A stretch of DNA of 64,000 bases, taken from Wenyingzhuangia marina (GTDB lineage: Bacteria; Bacteroidota; Bacteroidia; Flavobacteriales; Flavobacteriaceae). Under the pieces are notes generated by a model, which did not search any database, was not told the DNA's origin, and saw nothing but the letters and a program-made list of their open reading frames with translations. The stretch lies in contig NZ_FQXQ01000003.1 in assembly GCF_900130035.1 (NCBI RefSeq), forward strand, positions 186,001 to 250,000. Direction: 5' to 3'. This document shows, one piece after another, positions 1-8,616 of the stretch (its first letter is position 1; every line of letters begins with the position of its first letter). Made by a program: the position numbers and the translations under genes.

Positions 1-874
1 TTGAGTAAGAGGTCATATAAACAGCAGTTCCTGCCAATGGCAAAGAACCTTGTCCACCAGCCAAACGGTCTCTAATTTCTCCACCTGCACCTGTTGCCGC
101 TCCGTTAAAAGGTTCTACAGTAGTAGGGAAGTTGTGTGTTTCTGCTTTTAATGAAATGACAGAATTGAATTCTTTGGTTTCATAAAAGTCTGGTTTGTCT
201 GCCGACTTAGGAGCAAATTGAGTTGCTTTAGGTCCTTTTACAAAAGCTACATTGTCTTTGTATGCAGAAACAATTCCGTTAGGATGTTCGTTAGAAGTTT
301 TACGGATTAATTTGAACAATGAAGTTTCTTTTTCTTCTCCATCAATAACAAAAGTTCCGTTAAATATTTTGTGACGACAGTGTTCTGAATTGATTTGTGA
401 AAAACCAAATACTTCAGAATCTGTTAATTTACGTCCTATTCTTTTAGACATATCCTCTAAGTAAGTAATTTCTTCCTCACTTAAAGACAATCCTTCTTGT
501 TTGTCAAACGTTTTGATGTCCTCAATTTCTAAAATAGGCTGTGGTTTTACATCAATGGTATAAGTTTCTTGATTTAATCCTTCGTACATTTTTTGTAACA
601 TAGGATCAATTTCAGCCTCTTTAGAAGCTGCTTGTGTAAACTCTTCAATTCTTTCAATACCAGCAATACTCATGTTTTGAGTAATTTCTACAGCATTGGT
701 ACTCCATGGAGTAATCATTTCTCTACGAGGTCCTATAAAGAAACCTTCAAGACTATCACTATTTATTTGTTTAGCATTTCCAAATAACCATTCTAGTTTT
801 TGAATGTTTTCAGGAGATTGAGCTGAAGTTTGTACTGCAAAAACAGTCGTGTTTTTTTGAAAGAATAATATCAT
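1..874 (-). CDS. purL: Phosphoribosylformylglycinamidine synthase, N-terminal part (cut by window edge)
   Basis: Cytosolic purine-synthesis enzyme that converts FGAR, glutamine and ATP to FGAM. Only the first 291 codons lie in the window; the gene runs off the left edge with no stop. The translation, read directly from the minus strand, begins MILFFQKNTTVFAVQ and contains the SEHCRHK motif and the KAETHNFPTTVEPFNGAATG block followed by GGEIRDRLAGGQGS. These are diagnostic of the large single-chain PurL of Bacteroidota and Proteobacteria. The ATG at 874 is the first start after the candidate promoter at 910-917. Identity is secure from the motifs. The missing C-terminal amidotransferase domain is expected because the gene is cut by the edge, not because it is broken. 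Confidence 0.93.
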   Translation of the reverse strand, partial: MILFFQKNTTVFAVQTSAQSPENIQKLEWLFGNAKQINSDSLEGFFIGPRREMITPWSTNAVEITQNMSIAGIERIEEFTQAASKEAEIDPMLQKMYEGLNQETYTIDVKPQPILEIEDIKTFDKQEGLSLSEEEITYLEDMSKRIGRKLTDSEVFGFSQINSEHCRHKIFNGTFVIDGEEKETSLFKLIRKTSNEHPNGIVSAYKDNVAFVKGPKATQFAPKSADKPDFYETKEFNSVISLKAETHNFPTTVEPFNGAATGAGGEIRDRLAGGQGSLPLAGTAVYMTSYS

Positions 875-909
875 TATCAATGAAGTTTGTTCAAATTTTA
901 CTTAAAGCG

Positions 910-917
910 CAAATTTA
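910..917 (-). promoter_or_regulatory. Candidate -7 element for purL
   Basis: The minus strand reads TAAATTTG, an exact match to the Bacteroidota -7 consensus TAnnTTTG, about 35 bases before the purL ATG. A good TTG -33 box is not obvious at the usual spacing, so this is a candidate only. Confidence 0.5.
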
Positions 918-976
918 GATAAAATCAGGGACTTTAAAGGAGGTATTTTTTAAAGTTTTTTAAGAATATCATCCCT

Positions 977-2332
977 TTATATAGAGCTTGTTCTATATTG
1001 TATTTTTCTTTTAACTACTTTAATTCTAACTTTTAGTCTTTGTAACTGATTTACCAAAACAGGTTCGTATTGTGTCCAAGCTAAAAAGAAGAACACAAAG
1101 GTTATGGCTCCGGCAATGGCAAAAAACGGATTTAAATTGTCTTTTAAATAACTACCGAATTTAAATCCAAAAAAACCTTGATATAATAGAATTACGTGGA
1201 ATACATATACTGATAAAGTATTTTGACCAATATTTAAAAACGTGGTATAATTCCATCCTGTTAATTTCCAAAGAGTAATAACAATAGGAACAAAAAATAA
1301 GGTATAAGCAATAATGTTTTGTGAGGTAGTTTCTAAAGGAAAAGTAAAAGAGTAACAACCCAATGCAAAACTGACTACTAACAACACATGAAAGACCAAA
1401 GGAGGCATTTGTAATTGTTTGGCTTCTTTGATTTTTAGAACGAATTTTTGGACTAGTACGATAATACCAATAAAAATTAATACCTGAGAAAAACGAACAG
1501 GTTCATATTCATATTGAAAAGGTTTTAAAGAACTAAAACCAGGTAAATATTGAATTCCTGTTAATATTGGATAAGTAAGGTATTTGATGATGAAACCCAA
1601 AGCAATTAATCCAAAAGGAAAAGCAAAGTGATGTGCTTTATCTTTTAGTTTTACGATTAAACCACCTAAAGCACCTCCCATAAATACATATCCACACCAA
1701 GGGAATATAGGGAATACAGAGGTGTTTAAGTTGGTGTTTTTGCTCACTACCAAAATATTTTCTACAAAACGAGGAATGTATTGGTAGTCTAATTCATAAA
1801 TAGTAGGGGAGATGATGAAGACTAAAAGTCCTAAAACTCCTAACAAAATCCCCAATGAAATCTTTAAAATATAGTGGTTAAAAAGGTATAAACTGATTAG
1901 TAAAAACAAAGACAGTCCTATGCATTGCAACACGTGAAATATTTGGGTAAGACCTGTAAATAAAGGTCTGTCTCCAAAAAAGTGTGTGTATAAGTTGAAT
2001 TGTAATAGGTAGCCTAATAAAATTAAAACTCCGGTTCTTTTAAAACCTTTTTGTACTCTAAGGTTATTCCAGCCTTGTGTTTTATTCTTTAGCAATAAGT
2101 AAGTAAAAATCAATCCAGAAATGGATAAAAACAAAGGAGCGGTAATTCCTCTTGAAAATTTCCAAAAATTATAAATAGGGTTTTCCGGATCGCGAAAAAC
2201 AGGTTGTAAACTAAGGGTCATAAAATGTCCCTCTAACATCATGATAATAGCAACAGATCTAACAATGTCTATAAAATCTAATCTATTTGTTTTCAATAAT
2301 TTAGGTTGTGAAATTTGCGCGAAAATACACAT
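977..2332 (-). CDS. Membrane acyltransferase of the heparan-alpha-glucosaminide N-acetyltransferase/DUF1624 type
   Basis: Polytopic inner-membrane protein of 451 aa with about ten hydrophobic segments. The N-terminal stretch RLDFIDIVRSVAIIMMLEGH matches the opening of the HGSNAT/DUF1624/DUF418 superfamily, where a conserved Asp-Arg and a membrane His lie in the first helix. A second recognisable part near the C-terminus (NIGQNTLSVYVFHVILLY) resembles the YVFH region of these acyltransferases. The family moves acetyl or other acyl groups across the membrane to sugars. The substrate here is unknown and no neighbour helps. It is a single gene, divergent from the methyltransferase at 2403 and 102 bases upstream of purL on the same strand. 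Family is fairly sure, function is not. Confidence 0.7.
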   Translation of the reverse strand: MCIFAQISQPKLLKTNRLDFIDIVRSVAIIMMLEGHFMTLSLQPVFRDPENPIYNFWKFSRGITAPLFLSISGLIFTYLLLKNKTQGWNNLRVQKGFKRTGVLILLGYLLQFNLYTHFFGDRPLFTGLTQIFHVLQCIGLSLFLLISLYLFNHYILKISLGILLGVLGLLVFIISPTIYELDYQYIPRFVENILVVSKNTNLNTSVFPIFPWCGYVFMGGALGGLIVKLKDKAHHFAFPFGLIALGFIIKYLTYPILTGIQYLPGFSSLKPFQYEYEPVRFSQVLIFIGIIVLVQKFVLKIKEAKQLQMPPLVFHVLLVVSFALGCYSFTFPLETTSQNIIAYTLFFVPIVITLWKLTGWNYTTFLNIGQNTLSVYVFHVILLYQGFFGFKFGSYLKDNLNPFFAIAGAITFVFFFLAWTQYEPVLVNQLQRLKVRIKVVKRKIQYRTSSI

Positions 2333-2390
2333 TTTTTTTGAATTGATAATTTCTGTGAATAGATTATTTTAGTATCACTTAATTAAAGCT

Positions 2391-2398
2391 TAGTTTTG
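2391..2398 (+). promoter_or_regulatory. Candidate -7 element just before the methyltransferase
   Basis: TAGTTTTG matches TAnnTTTG exactly but ends only four bases before the ATG at 2403. If used, the transcript would have almost no leader. No clear TTG box lies at the expected distance. Confidence 0.35.
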
Positions 2399-2402
2399 CA
2401 TC

Positions 2403-3554
2403 ATGGAAGAATTTAAAAACCTTTTTGAAGAGATTCAAAGCAGCATTGTAGCTGATACGTTTGTAAAGATGACATTTAGCAAACCCATTCGTAAGAACGA
2501 TGGCTTAAGAAATGTATATGTCCGTTTGGTCACCATTCAGGATCAACAAAAGTTTCAGTTTACCTATCGTAACAAAACCAATGATGTGGTGAAGAATTTT
2601 TCTATGGAAGAAACACTGGAACAAATAGAAGATTTATTGATGAATACTTTTCGTGCAGCGGTAGTGTTTACTTTGCCAGATGATATTCAAGTATTTGTTT
2701 CTAAAAAGAAAGCAGTAACACTTAAAAAAGTTGCCCCAAGCTTTACCAATAAGTTGCCAGAAACTCACGACAGACCTAAAGAAAAACGAGCTGCGAATAG
2801 AGAGTATTTGTTTCATTTAGGAGTGACTGACAAGGATGGAAATGTAATTCCTAAAATGGCAGATAAATATCGTCAGATTAATAAGTATTTAGAAATTATT
2901 GAGAGTTTAATCAACGGAGTGAAGTTGCCTAAAAAGATTCAGATTGTTGATATGGGATCTGGAAAAGGATATTTGACTTTTGCTTTGTATGATTATTTAA
3001 AAAATGATAGACATAAAGAAGTCTCTGTAACCGGAATTGAATTGCGTGATGGTTTGGTAAAATATTGTAATGATGTAGCTAAAAAATGTGGTTTTGAAGA
3101 TTTACAGTTTGAAAACAAATTGATTCAGGATTACGACAATAAAAAGATTGATATTTTAATAGCTCTACACGCTTGTGATACTGCTACTGATGATGCGATT
3201 GCCAAAGGAATTGTAGCCAATGCTAGTTTGGTGATTTGTGCTCCTTGTTGCCACAAACAAGTTCGTCAACAATTAAAAGGAACAGAGCAGGAGAGCCCAA
3301 TATTAAAATATGGTATTTTTAAAGAGCGTCAGTTTGAAATGATTACGGATACCATTCGTGCCTTGATCATGGAGAAACATCAATATAGTACCAAAGTATT
3401 TGAGTTTATTTCTAACGAACACACTCGTAAAAATGTGATGTTGGTCGGTTCTAAAACCAGCAAAAAGGTTGATACCAAAGACATCAACAATAAGATTAAA
3501 GATTTAAAAAATCAATACCATATAGATTTCCATTACTTGGAAAAACAATTGTAA
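2403..3554 (+). CDS. SAM-dependent methyltransferase, Methyltransf_32 type
   Basis: Protein of 383 aa with a Rossmann methyltransferase domain in its second half. The SAM-binding motif I is VDMGSGKGYLTFALY, at about residue 180, followed by an acidic VTGIELRDGLV motif and then LIALHACDTATDDAI and CAPCCHKQVRQQL. The HACDTATDDA and PCCHK blocks are the signature of the Methyltransf_32 group (PF13679), which includes eukaryotic METTL25-like proteins and bacterial proteins of unknown target. The N-terminal 150 residues are not recognised. No signal peptide is present, so it is cytosolic. It is a single-gene unit ended by the perfect palindromic terminator at 3553-3588. RNA or protein as substrate cannot be decided. 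Confidence 0.78.
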   Translation: MEEFKNLFEEIQSSIVADTFVKMTFSKPIRKNDGLRNVYVRLVTIQDQQKFQFTYRNKTNDVVKNFSMEETLEQIEDLLMNTFRAAVVFTLPDDIQVFVSKKKAVTLKKVAPSFTNKLPETHDRPKEKRAANREYLFHLGVTDKDGNVIPKMADKYRQINKYLEIIESLINGVKLPKKIQIVDMGSGKGYLTFALYDYLKNDRHKEVSVTGIELRDGLVKYCNDVAKKCGFEDLQFENKLIQDYDNKKIDILIALHACDTATDDAIAKGIVANASLVICAPCCHKQVRQQLKGTEQESPILKYGIFKERQFEMITDTIRALIMEKHQYSTKVFEFISNEHTRKNVMLVGSKTSKKVDTKDINNKIKDLKNQYHIDFHYLEKQL

Positions 3555-3588
3555 AAAAAGCGCTTAGAAATTTCTAAGCGCTTTTTTT
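3553..3588. terminator. Bidirectional intrinsic terminator
   Basis: A perfect 36-bp palindrome centred between 3570 and 3571. Its GC core AGCGCTTAGAAA is flanked by A7 on the left and T7 on the right. It lies between convergent genes (methyltransferase ending at 3554, DUF3570 gene ending at 3595) and can serve both. Confidence 0.9.
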
Positions 3589-3594
3589 AAGGAG

Positions 3595-4932
3595 TTAATT
3601 TTTCTTATTCAGAAAAGGAATGTTTAGTGGTTCATCTAAAATGAACTTGATTCCTGCTGTAATCATATAAGATTTAAAACTAGAATCTCTATTGTATTTG
3701 TTGATTTTGACATCAATGCTTTTGATGGCAAATTTCCAAAGATGCTTTTCTGTAAAAATATCGGTATAAGACATTCCTAGAGTATATTGATGGGCATGGA
3801 ATTTAGACAAATCATAATCCGAAGTATAATATTCTTCGGTAGAGAGATGTTGTTCATATCCGGCAAAATAATTTACTGCTGTTTGATTGTAATATCTGTA
3901 GGCAGTATAAATGGTGAATTTAGGTGAAATCTTAATCGGGATTTCTAAAGATGCGGTGTTAGATTTTATACCCCATGAATCAGTATAATATCGGTAGTAA
4001 CTTCTTAATACAAAAATTTCGTTGATGTAATAATTCAACCTTAGTCCAGCAGCGATTTTGTTACGAGTACTTGGTAGTCTTTCAATATCATCAGCCAGTT
4101 GAAAATCTTTTACAAAAAAATCATTTTTATCACTGAAATAAATTCTGTGAAAAGGAGTTGATAACAATCCATTTTGTTGTACCAAATCTAAAGCCAAGGA
4201 GCTTTGTAATTTTTTAGATAAAATTTGTGAAAATCCGAAACCTACACTGTAAGAGTTTCTTGCTTTGCTATCAATAGAAGTGAAGTTTGGTTGATAAGTT
4301 CCTGTGCCGGTTATATTATTAGGATTGTAACCTTCTCTTTCTGAATTAGAATCTCTTAATTCTACTGGATAAATTAATTTCCACTGATCTAAATATACAC
4401 TTCCATGCACACTTAATTCCGTATTTTTTTCGTTAAACAATCTTGAATAGCTACCTCCAAATCCTAAAGAAAAATAATCGAACTCGTTAGAAACGGAGAA
4501 CTTTCCTGAAGTAATTTGATTTCTATCATCGGAACTATGGGTGTAGCTAGTGGTAAGGTTTACCCAGACATCGTTAGAAGAGGCTCCTGAACTTGCGACA
4601 TAAGGATTAGCACGATCACTATCAAAAGGATTGATGTTACTTGAAGAAGCAGAAGTATAGGCAGAAACCGAAGCATCTACTTTTAAAATATCATCTGCAT
4701 TCATGGGTACGGCTACTACAATAGCTCCTGTTCCATCTAATATTTTTTCAGAACCAATTCCTCCACCTGCTGCTGCATTTTCACCGTCTTGATAATATGC
4801 ACTGGTTAAAAAATCAACTTCGGTATTTTCTAAAACTCTTTTTTTATAGGGAGTTTCCTCTTCGGTTTGTGCAAACATGTTCACAAAAGAGCCTACTAAT
4901 ATTAAAAGAGTGATGATATATTTTGTTTTCAT
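3595..4932 (-). CDS. DUF3570 protein, predicted outer-membrane beta-barrel
   Basis: Protein of 445 aa with an N-terminal signal peptide (MKTKYIITLLILVGSFVNMFAQ). Many alternating hydrophobic/polar strands with aromatic girdle residues follow, typical of an outer-membrane barrel. Length, start (ETPYKKRVLENTEVDFLTSAYYQDGENAA, shown here only in outline) and gene context fit the DUF3570 family. It is the last gene of a four-gene unit with thioredoxin (6134-6574), ApbE (5151-6131) and DUF4266 lipoprotein (4942-5154). DUF3570 and DUF4266 are commonly neighbours. Its role is not established; a pore or partner for a periplasmic flavin or redox protein is an inference from the neighbours. The terminator at 3553-3588 ends the unit. 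Confidence 0.82.
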   Translation of the reverse strand: MKTKYIITLLILVGSFVNMFAQTEEETPYKKRVLENTEVDFLTSAYYQDGENAAAGGGIGSEKILDGTGAIVVAVPMNADDILKVDASVSAYTSASSSNINPFDSDRANPYVASSGASSNDVWVNLTTSYTHSSDDRNQITSGKFSVSNEFDYFSLGFGGSYSRLFNEKNTELSVHGSVYLDQWKLIYPVELRDSNSEREGYNPNNITGTGTYQPNFTSIDSKARNSYSVGFGFSQILSKKLQSSLALDLVQQNGLLSTPFHRIYFSDKNDFFVKDFQLADDIERLPSTRNKIAAGLRLNYYINEIFVLRSYYRYYTDSWGIKSNTASLEIPIKISPKFTIYTAYRYYNQTAVNYFAGYEQHLSTEEYYTSDYDLSKFHAHQYTLGMSYTDIFTEKHLWKFAIKSIDVKINKYNRDSSFKSYMITAGIKFILDEPLNIPFLNKKN

Positions 4933-4941
4933 GATCTGTAC

Positions 4942-5154
4942 TTAATTACATCCACAACCTCCACCTGTTTTTCCTCCATTGGCACCAGAAGCCCCTTCTC
5001 TGTAGGAATGAAAAGTAGAAATGTTTCTATCTAAAGGTTTATCACTTAAAGTCATGTCCGGGTCGTTGATGTTGATTTTCTCATACTCTTTAACTACAGT
5101 ACAGGAACTGAGCAGGAGGAGTATACCAAAAAAATAGAGGATTTTGAGTATCAT
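4942..5154 (-). CDS. DUF4266 small lipoprotein with glycine/cysteine tail
   Basis: Lipoprotein of 70 aa. The lipobox LSSC puts the lipidated cysteine at residue 18. The mature part is about 50 residues and ends in a glycine-rich tail with two cysteines, GGGCGCN (C67, C69). This size and tail are characteristic of DUF4266. Residues 53-59 read EGASGAN, which resembles the ApbE flavinylation motif D-g-x-(s/t)-g-A-(s/t), but with Asn instead of the Ser/Thr acceptor. The ATG overlaps the apbE stop by four bases, so the two are translationally coupled. Function is unknown. An extracytoplasmic redox or metal-binding role is inferred from the cysteine tail and from the ApbE and thioredoxin neighbours. 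Confidence 0.82.
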   Translation of the reverse strand: MILKILYFFGILLLLSSCTVVKEYEKININDPDMTLSDKPLDRNISTFHSYREGASGANGGKTGGGCGCN

Positions 5155-6131
5155 AGTTTGTTGAATAAGATGTTGTTTGATTTGTATAAATTTCCTTCGT
5201 CATCTACAATAATGCATTCAACATTTGGAATTTGATTGATTCTGTTTAGCCCGATTTCTTTTCCCATGACAAAAACAGAAGTAGCCAAGGCATCTGCCAA
5301 TTCTGCTTTGGGTGCAAAAATAGTAACACTACTCAATCCATGTGCAGGATATCCGGTTCTAGGATCAATAATATGTGTATATCTTTTTCCGTTGATGAGG
5401 ATGAATTTTTCATAATTTCCAGAAGTCACTACAGCATTGTTGTGAATGGGTAACATACCAAAAGCTTTGGTTTTGTCTTTAGGATTGGTAATGGCTACTT
5501 CCCAAAAATCTCCATTGGGTTGTATTCCCCAAGTATTCATGTCCCCAGAAGCATTGATAATTCCTGCTTTTACACCTTTCCTCATCAATAATTTTTTAGC
5601 GACATCGGCAGCGTAACCTTTCCCTACGGCTCCAAACCCAATTTTCATTCCTACTTTTTTTAAAAATACAGTTTGGTTTAGTTTGTCAATCACAATGTTT
5701 TGATAGCCTACTTTTGAAACAGAAGCTTTTACTTTTTCAGGACTAGGCATTTCGGTTACAGAACCGTCAAACTTCCATATTTTGTCCATAGAAGCATAAG
5801 TAATATCAAAAGCTCCATCGGTAATTTGAGATATTTTGGTGCAACGTTCTATCAAACCAACTAGTTCTGGACTCGTTTTTACAGGCTTGATTCCTGCATT
5901 AGCATTGATTTTCGAAGTGTTAGATTTTGGATCCCAAGAAGAAATAAGCTTTTCTATTCGTTGAATTTCTTCTATGGCTAATTGGATGTATTCATTTCCT
6001 TGTGTTTCATTCTCTGCCACCACGGTAATGTCAAATCTACTTCCCATTAATTTTAAAGTTTGGGTATAGGTTTTTTGAGCATTCCCTATAGTAGTAACAA
6101 ATAATAGACAGTAAAAAATGATGTTTTTCAA
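5151..6131 (-). CDS. apbE: FAD:protein FMN transferase
   Basis: Protein of 326 aa with a cleavable signal peptide (ends GNAQ) and the ApbE fold. Visible family blocks are LMGSRFDITV near the N-terminus, GFGAVGKGYAAD (flavin-binding region), NASGDMNTWG, and HIIDPRTGYPAHGLSS followed by ELADALATSVFVMG. ApbE cuts FAD and attaches FMN to a Ser/Thr of exported redox proteins in the periplasm, with Mg2+. The canonical substrates (NqrB/C, RnfD/G, NosR) are absent nearby. The obvious local partner is the DUF4266 lipoprotein that overlaps its stop codon, with a thioredoxin upstream. The usual lipobox is missing, so it is probably soluble in the periplasm. Confidence 0.93.
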   Translation of the reverse strand: MKNIIFYCLLFVTTIGNAQKTYTQTLKLMGSRFDITVVAENETQGNEYIQLAIEEIQRIEKLISSWDPKSNTSKINANAGIKPVKTSPELVGLIERCTKISQITDGAFDITYASMDKIWKFDGSVTEMPSPEKVKASVSKVGYQNIVIDKLNQTVFLKKVGMKIGFGAVGKGYAADVAKKLLMRKGVKAGIINASGDMNTWGIQPNGDFWEVAITNPKDKTKAFGMLPIHNNAVVTSGNYEKFILINGKRYTHIIDPRTGYPAHGLSSVTIFAPKAELADALATSVFVMGKEIGLNRINQIPNVECIIVDDEGNLYKSNNILFNKL

Positions 6132-6133
6132 AA

Positions 6134-6574
6134 CTATTTGATCATGGCGTTCAACACTTCAATATATTCAGAAGGAGATTTTTTTAAATAGCCAGTATTT
6201 CCTAATACTTTGGCATTTTTATCTAATACAACTACGTAAGGAAAGTATCCTTTGTTGTTGTATTTTTCAGCCAATTTGTTGTTGGCTTCTTGTTGTTCAT
6301 CACTCAAAGCATTCTTTTTTCTTTTAGGAAAATCTGCTTTCACCATGATAAAATGATCTTTAGCATAAGTTTTAAAAGTATCGGTACTCCAAACTTCTTT
6401 CTCTAGTTTGATACATGGGGCACACCAATCGGAACCTTGAAAAACCAAAATAATGGTTTTGTTTTCTGCCATTGCTTGTTTTTGAGCGGCACTAAAATCT
6501 GTTTTCCATTCTTGAGCAAAAGATTCTTGAAGCCCTAAGAAAGTGGCTAAGATTGCAATGAAAAAATATTTCAT
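6134..6574 (-). CDS. Secreted thioredoxin-family protein
   Basis: Protein of 146 aa with a signal peptide (ending ESFAQ) and a single thioredoxin domain of the thioredoxin_7/DsbD-gamma kind. The active site is QGSDWCAPCIKLEKEVW, with an intact CxxC. It is the first gene of the cassette with apbE (2-base gap), DUF4266 and DUF3570. Its likely job is to keep cysteines reduced in an exported partner; the CGC tail of the DUF4266 lipoprotein is a natural candidate. That is inference. The transcript may start in the 55-base gap before it, where no strong promoter was seen. Confidence 0.88.
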   Translation of the reverse strand: MKYFFIAILATFLGLQESFAQEWKTDFSAAQKQAMAENKTIILVFQGSDWCAPCIKLEKEVWSTDTFKTYAKDHFIMVKADFPKRKKNALSDEQQEANNKLAEKYNNKGYFPYVVVLDKNAKVLGNTGYLKKSPSEYIEVLNAMIK

Positions 6575-6629
6575 GATAAAGAAAAAGTTGAGTTTATAAA
6601 ATCAATAACGCAATTAAAGATATCATATT

Positions 6630-8543
6630 TTAATCAATATTGTTTTTATTTATTTTGATATTAAAACTAGGAGCTTTATAATTTTTATCTAAATAGTCTT
6701 TTGGAATGGTGGTCATGTTTCCATCTCTGTTAGCACGGTAATGAGGAGATAAAATTTCTATCCCCATTTCGTTACAAACATCTTGAATATTTTGATGAAG
6801 CTCTGAATATATAACTGCTTGTTTGGCTACTACTTTAGTATAGGCATTAATCTCATAAGACACATAATTATCATCTAAACTGGTTTGTAGTACAAAAGGT
6901 TTTGGTGTGTTAGACAAAGCTTCGGTTCTAATAGCAGCTTCAATTAATGCTTCATGAACTGTTTTCCAAGGAACATCGTAACCAATGGTAACCGTGGTAT
7001 GCAAAATCAAACCGTTTTCATCGGCAATACTAGAATAGTTGATAATATTACTGGCTAAAATAGTAGAGTTAGGAACGGTAATAATTTCATTTTTAATGGT
7101 TTTTAAACGAGTAATTAAGAGGGTTTTTTCAACCACATCTCCTTTTAATTCTCCAATTTTAATACGATCTCCTATTTTGTATGATCCCATATAGGTAATG
7201 ACCAACCCGGCCACCATGTTAGCAATGGCAGTAGAAGAACCTAAAGAAAATAAAACCCCTACAAATACAGAAACTCCTTTAAAAACATTAGATCCTGAAC
7301 CTGGTAAATGAGGGAAAATTAAGACAATGGTAAACGCATATAATAAAACTTTTGCAATTCCAAAAGTAGGCATGGCCCAATCTGGATGAAAACCATTGAT
7401 TTTTAATTTTTCGTTTTTAATTTCATTAAAGATGTATCCTACAAATTTGATGAAATATCTCATTACCATATAAATAACTATAATGGTAAATAAGCTAGGT
7501 AAAAAGGATATAAAACTTTTAAAAACATTGGTAATTGGATTCCAAATTAACCCAAATAATGTATCTGCCCAATCTCTTGTAAATGGAAAAATACTAAAGA
7601 TAATTGGGAGGGTGATGTATAATAAAAGGAAGTAAACAATAATTTTTAGACCTGTAAAAATATAAGAAACCAACACTAAAGCTTGTTCAGTGGAAACCAA
7701 CACATAGTCATTGTACTTAATGTCTTTTAACCAACTTTCTTGATTTTTTTTAATGATATTGTCAAGTTTTACAAAAAGGCGAGTTACCATTTTAATGATA
7801 AACCAGGTTAGTAAAATAGCTCCTAAGGTTAAGGCAATACGAATCAATAGTTTTTGTAAACTGTTTTCTTCTCTAGCGTTAGTAATAGCTATTTTAATAG
7901 TGTCCTTAAATCTTTCTGCAGTGTCTTTAATGGTGTGATTATACCAAATGGCATCTGCCTCAGAAATACTCATAATGATGATTTCTTTATAAACAATATC
8001 AAAGCTATTCTCGTATTTTGCTACTTTAATTTCATCGATATTTAAAAAGTCATCATTGTATAAATTTTCAATTTTTTTAGAAATGTTACTGGCTCTTTCT
8101 TTAGGGGTTGAAGAACCAATTTTGGTATAAATAGAAAATAAAGTGTCTTGTAAAACGCCAACTACAGGAAAACCTTTGGCAGTCTTTCTAAGAGAGTCAA
8201 TTCTAGCTTTTTTCTCATTTATTCTATCTATTTCACTTTGTTCAATTTCTTTTAATTGTTTTAATAATTCTTGTTTCTGAATATTATCAGTTGTTTTAAG
8301 AGACTTTAAAGTGTTTTCTAATTCTACTTTTTTAATAGAATCAGCTTTTCTTTTTTCTTGAATTTCTTCAAGTTTTCTGTTAAAACCATTTAACAAAGCA
8401 AGGTTAATAGAATCATTTTTTTTAGCAATACTATCATTAGATTTTTGAATGCTATCTATAGCGGGAGGTTTGTTTTGGGCAAAACTTAAAGTAGTGAAAA
8501 GTCCTAAAAATAAGAGAGTAGTATAAGTATTAATGAATTTCAT
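6630..8543 (-). CDS. MscS-family mechanosensitive channel with long periplasmic N-terminal coiled coil
   Basis: Protein of 637 aa. A signal peptide (LFTTLSFAQ) is followed by a charged, Lys/Glu-rich region at about residues 30-125 that looks coiled coil. Several membrane helices then lead into the MscS core. The core is recognisable by SLGSSTAIANMVAGLVITYM (the pore-lining helix and hinge), GDRIKIGELKGDVVEKTLL (beta domain) and the VPNSTILASNIINYS motif. The channel opens under membrane tension and releases solutes on hypo-osmotic shock. The N-terminal extension places it with larger MscS relatives (MscK/YbdG-like), not with minimal MscS. It appears to be a single-gene unit. Confidence 0.88.
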   Translation of the reverse strand: MKFINTYTTLLFLGLFTTLSFAQNKPPAIDSIQKSNDSIAKKNDSINLALLNGFNRKLEEIQEKRKADSIKKVELENTLKSLKTTDNIQKQELLKQLKEIEQSEIDRINEKKARIDSLRKTAKGFPVVGVLQDTLFSIYTKIGSSTPKERASNISKKIENLYNDDFLNIDEIKVAKYENSFDIVYKEIIIMSISEADAIWYNHTIKDTAERFKDTIKIAITNAREENSLQKLLIRIALTLGAILLTWFIIKMVTRLFVKLDNIIKKNQESWLKDIKYNDYVLVSTEQALVLVSYIFTGLKIIVYFLLLYITLPIIFSIFPFTRDWADTLFGLIWNPITNVFKSFISFLPSLFTIIVIYMVMRYFIKFVGYIFNEIKNEKLKINGFHPDWAMPTFGIAKVLLYAFTIVLIFPHLPGSGSNVFKGVSVFVGVLFSLGSSTAIANMVAGLVITYMGSYKIGDRIKIGELKGDVVEKTLLITRLKTIKNEIITVPNSTILASNIINYSSIADENGLILHTTVTIGYDVPWKTVHEALIEAAIRTEALSNTPKPFVLQTSLDDNYVSYEINAYTKVVAKQAVIYSELHQNIQDVCNEMGIEILSPHYRANRDGNMTTIPKDYLDKNYKAPSFNIKINKNNID

Positions 8544-8593
8544 AGATTGTTAGTTCAAATAATATGTAATAACAAGATACATTTTTTAAAATA

Positions 8594-8616
8594 ATAAGGA
8601 AAGTTACTTTTCTTAT
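8594..8616 (-). terminator. Weak hairpin over the stop codon of the YkgJ-type gene
   Basis: ATAAGGAAA / TTTTCTTAT arms (one mismatch) around a 5-base loop. On the minus strand the hairpin covers the stop codon of the 8613-9221 gene and is followed by a T-rich stretch. The stem has little GC, so it is only a possible terminator. Confidence 0.3.
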
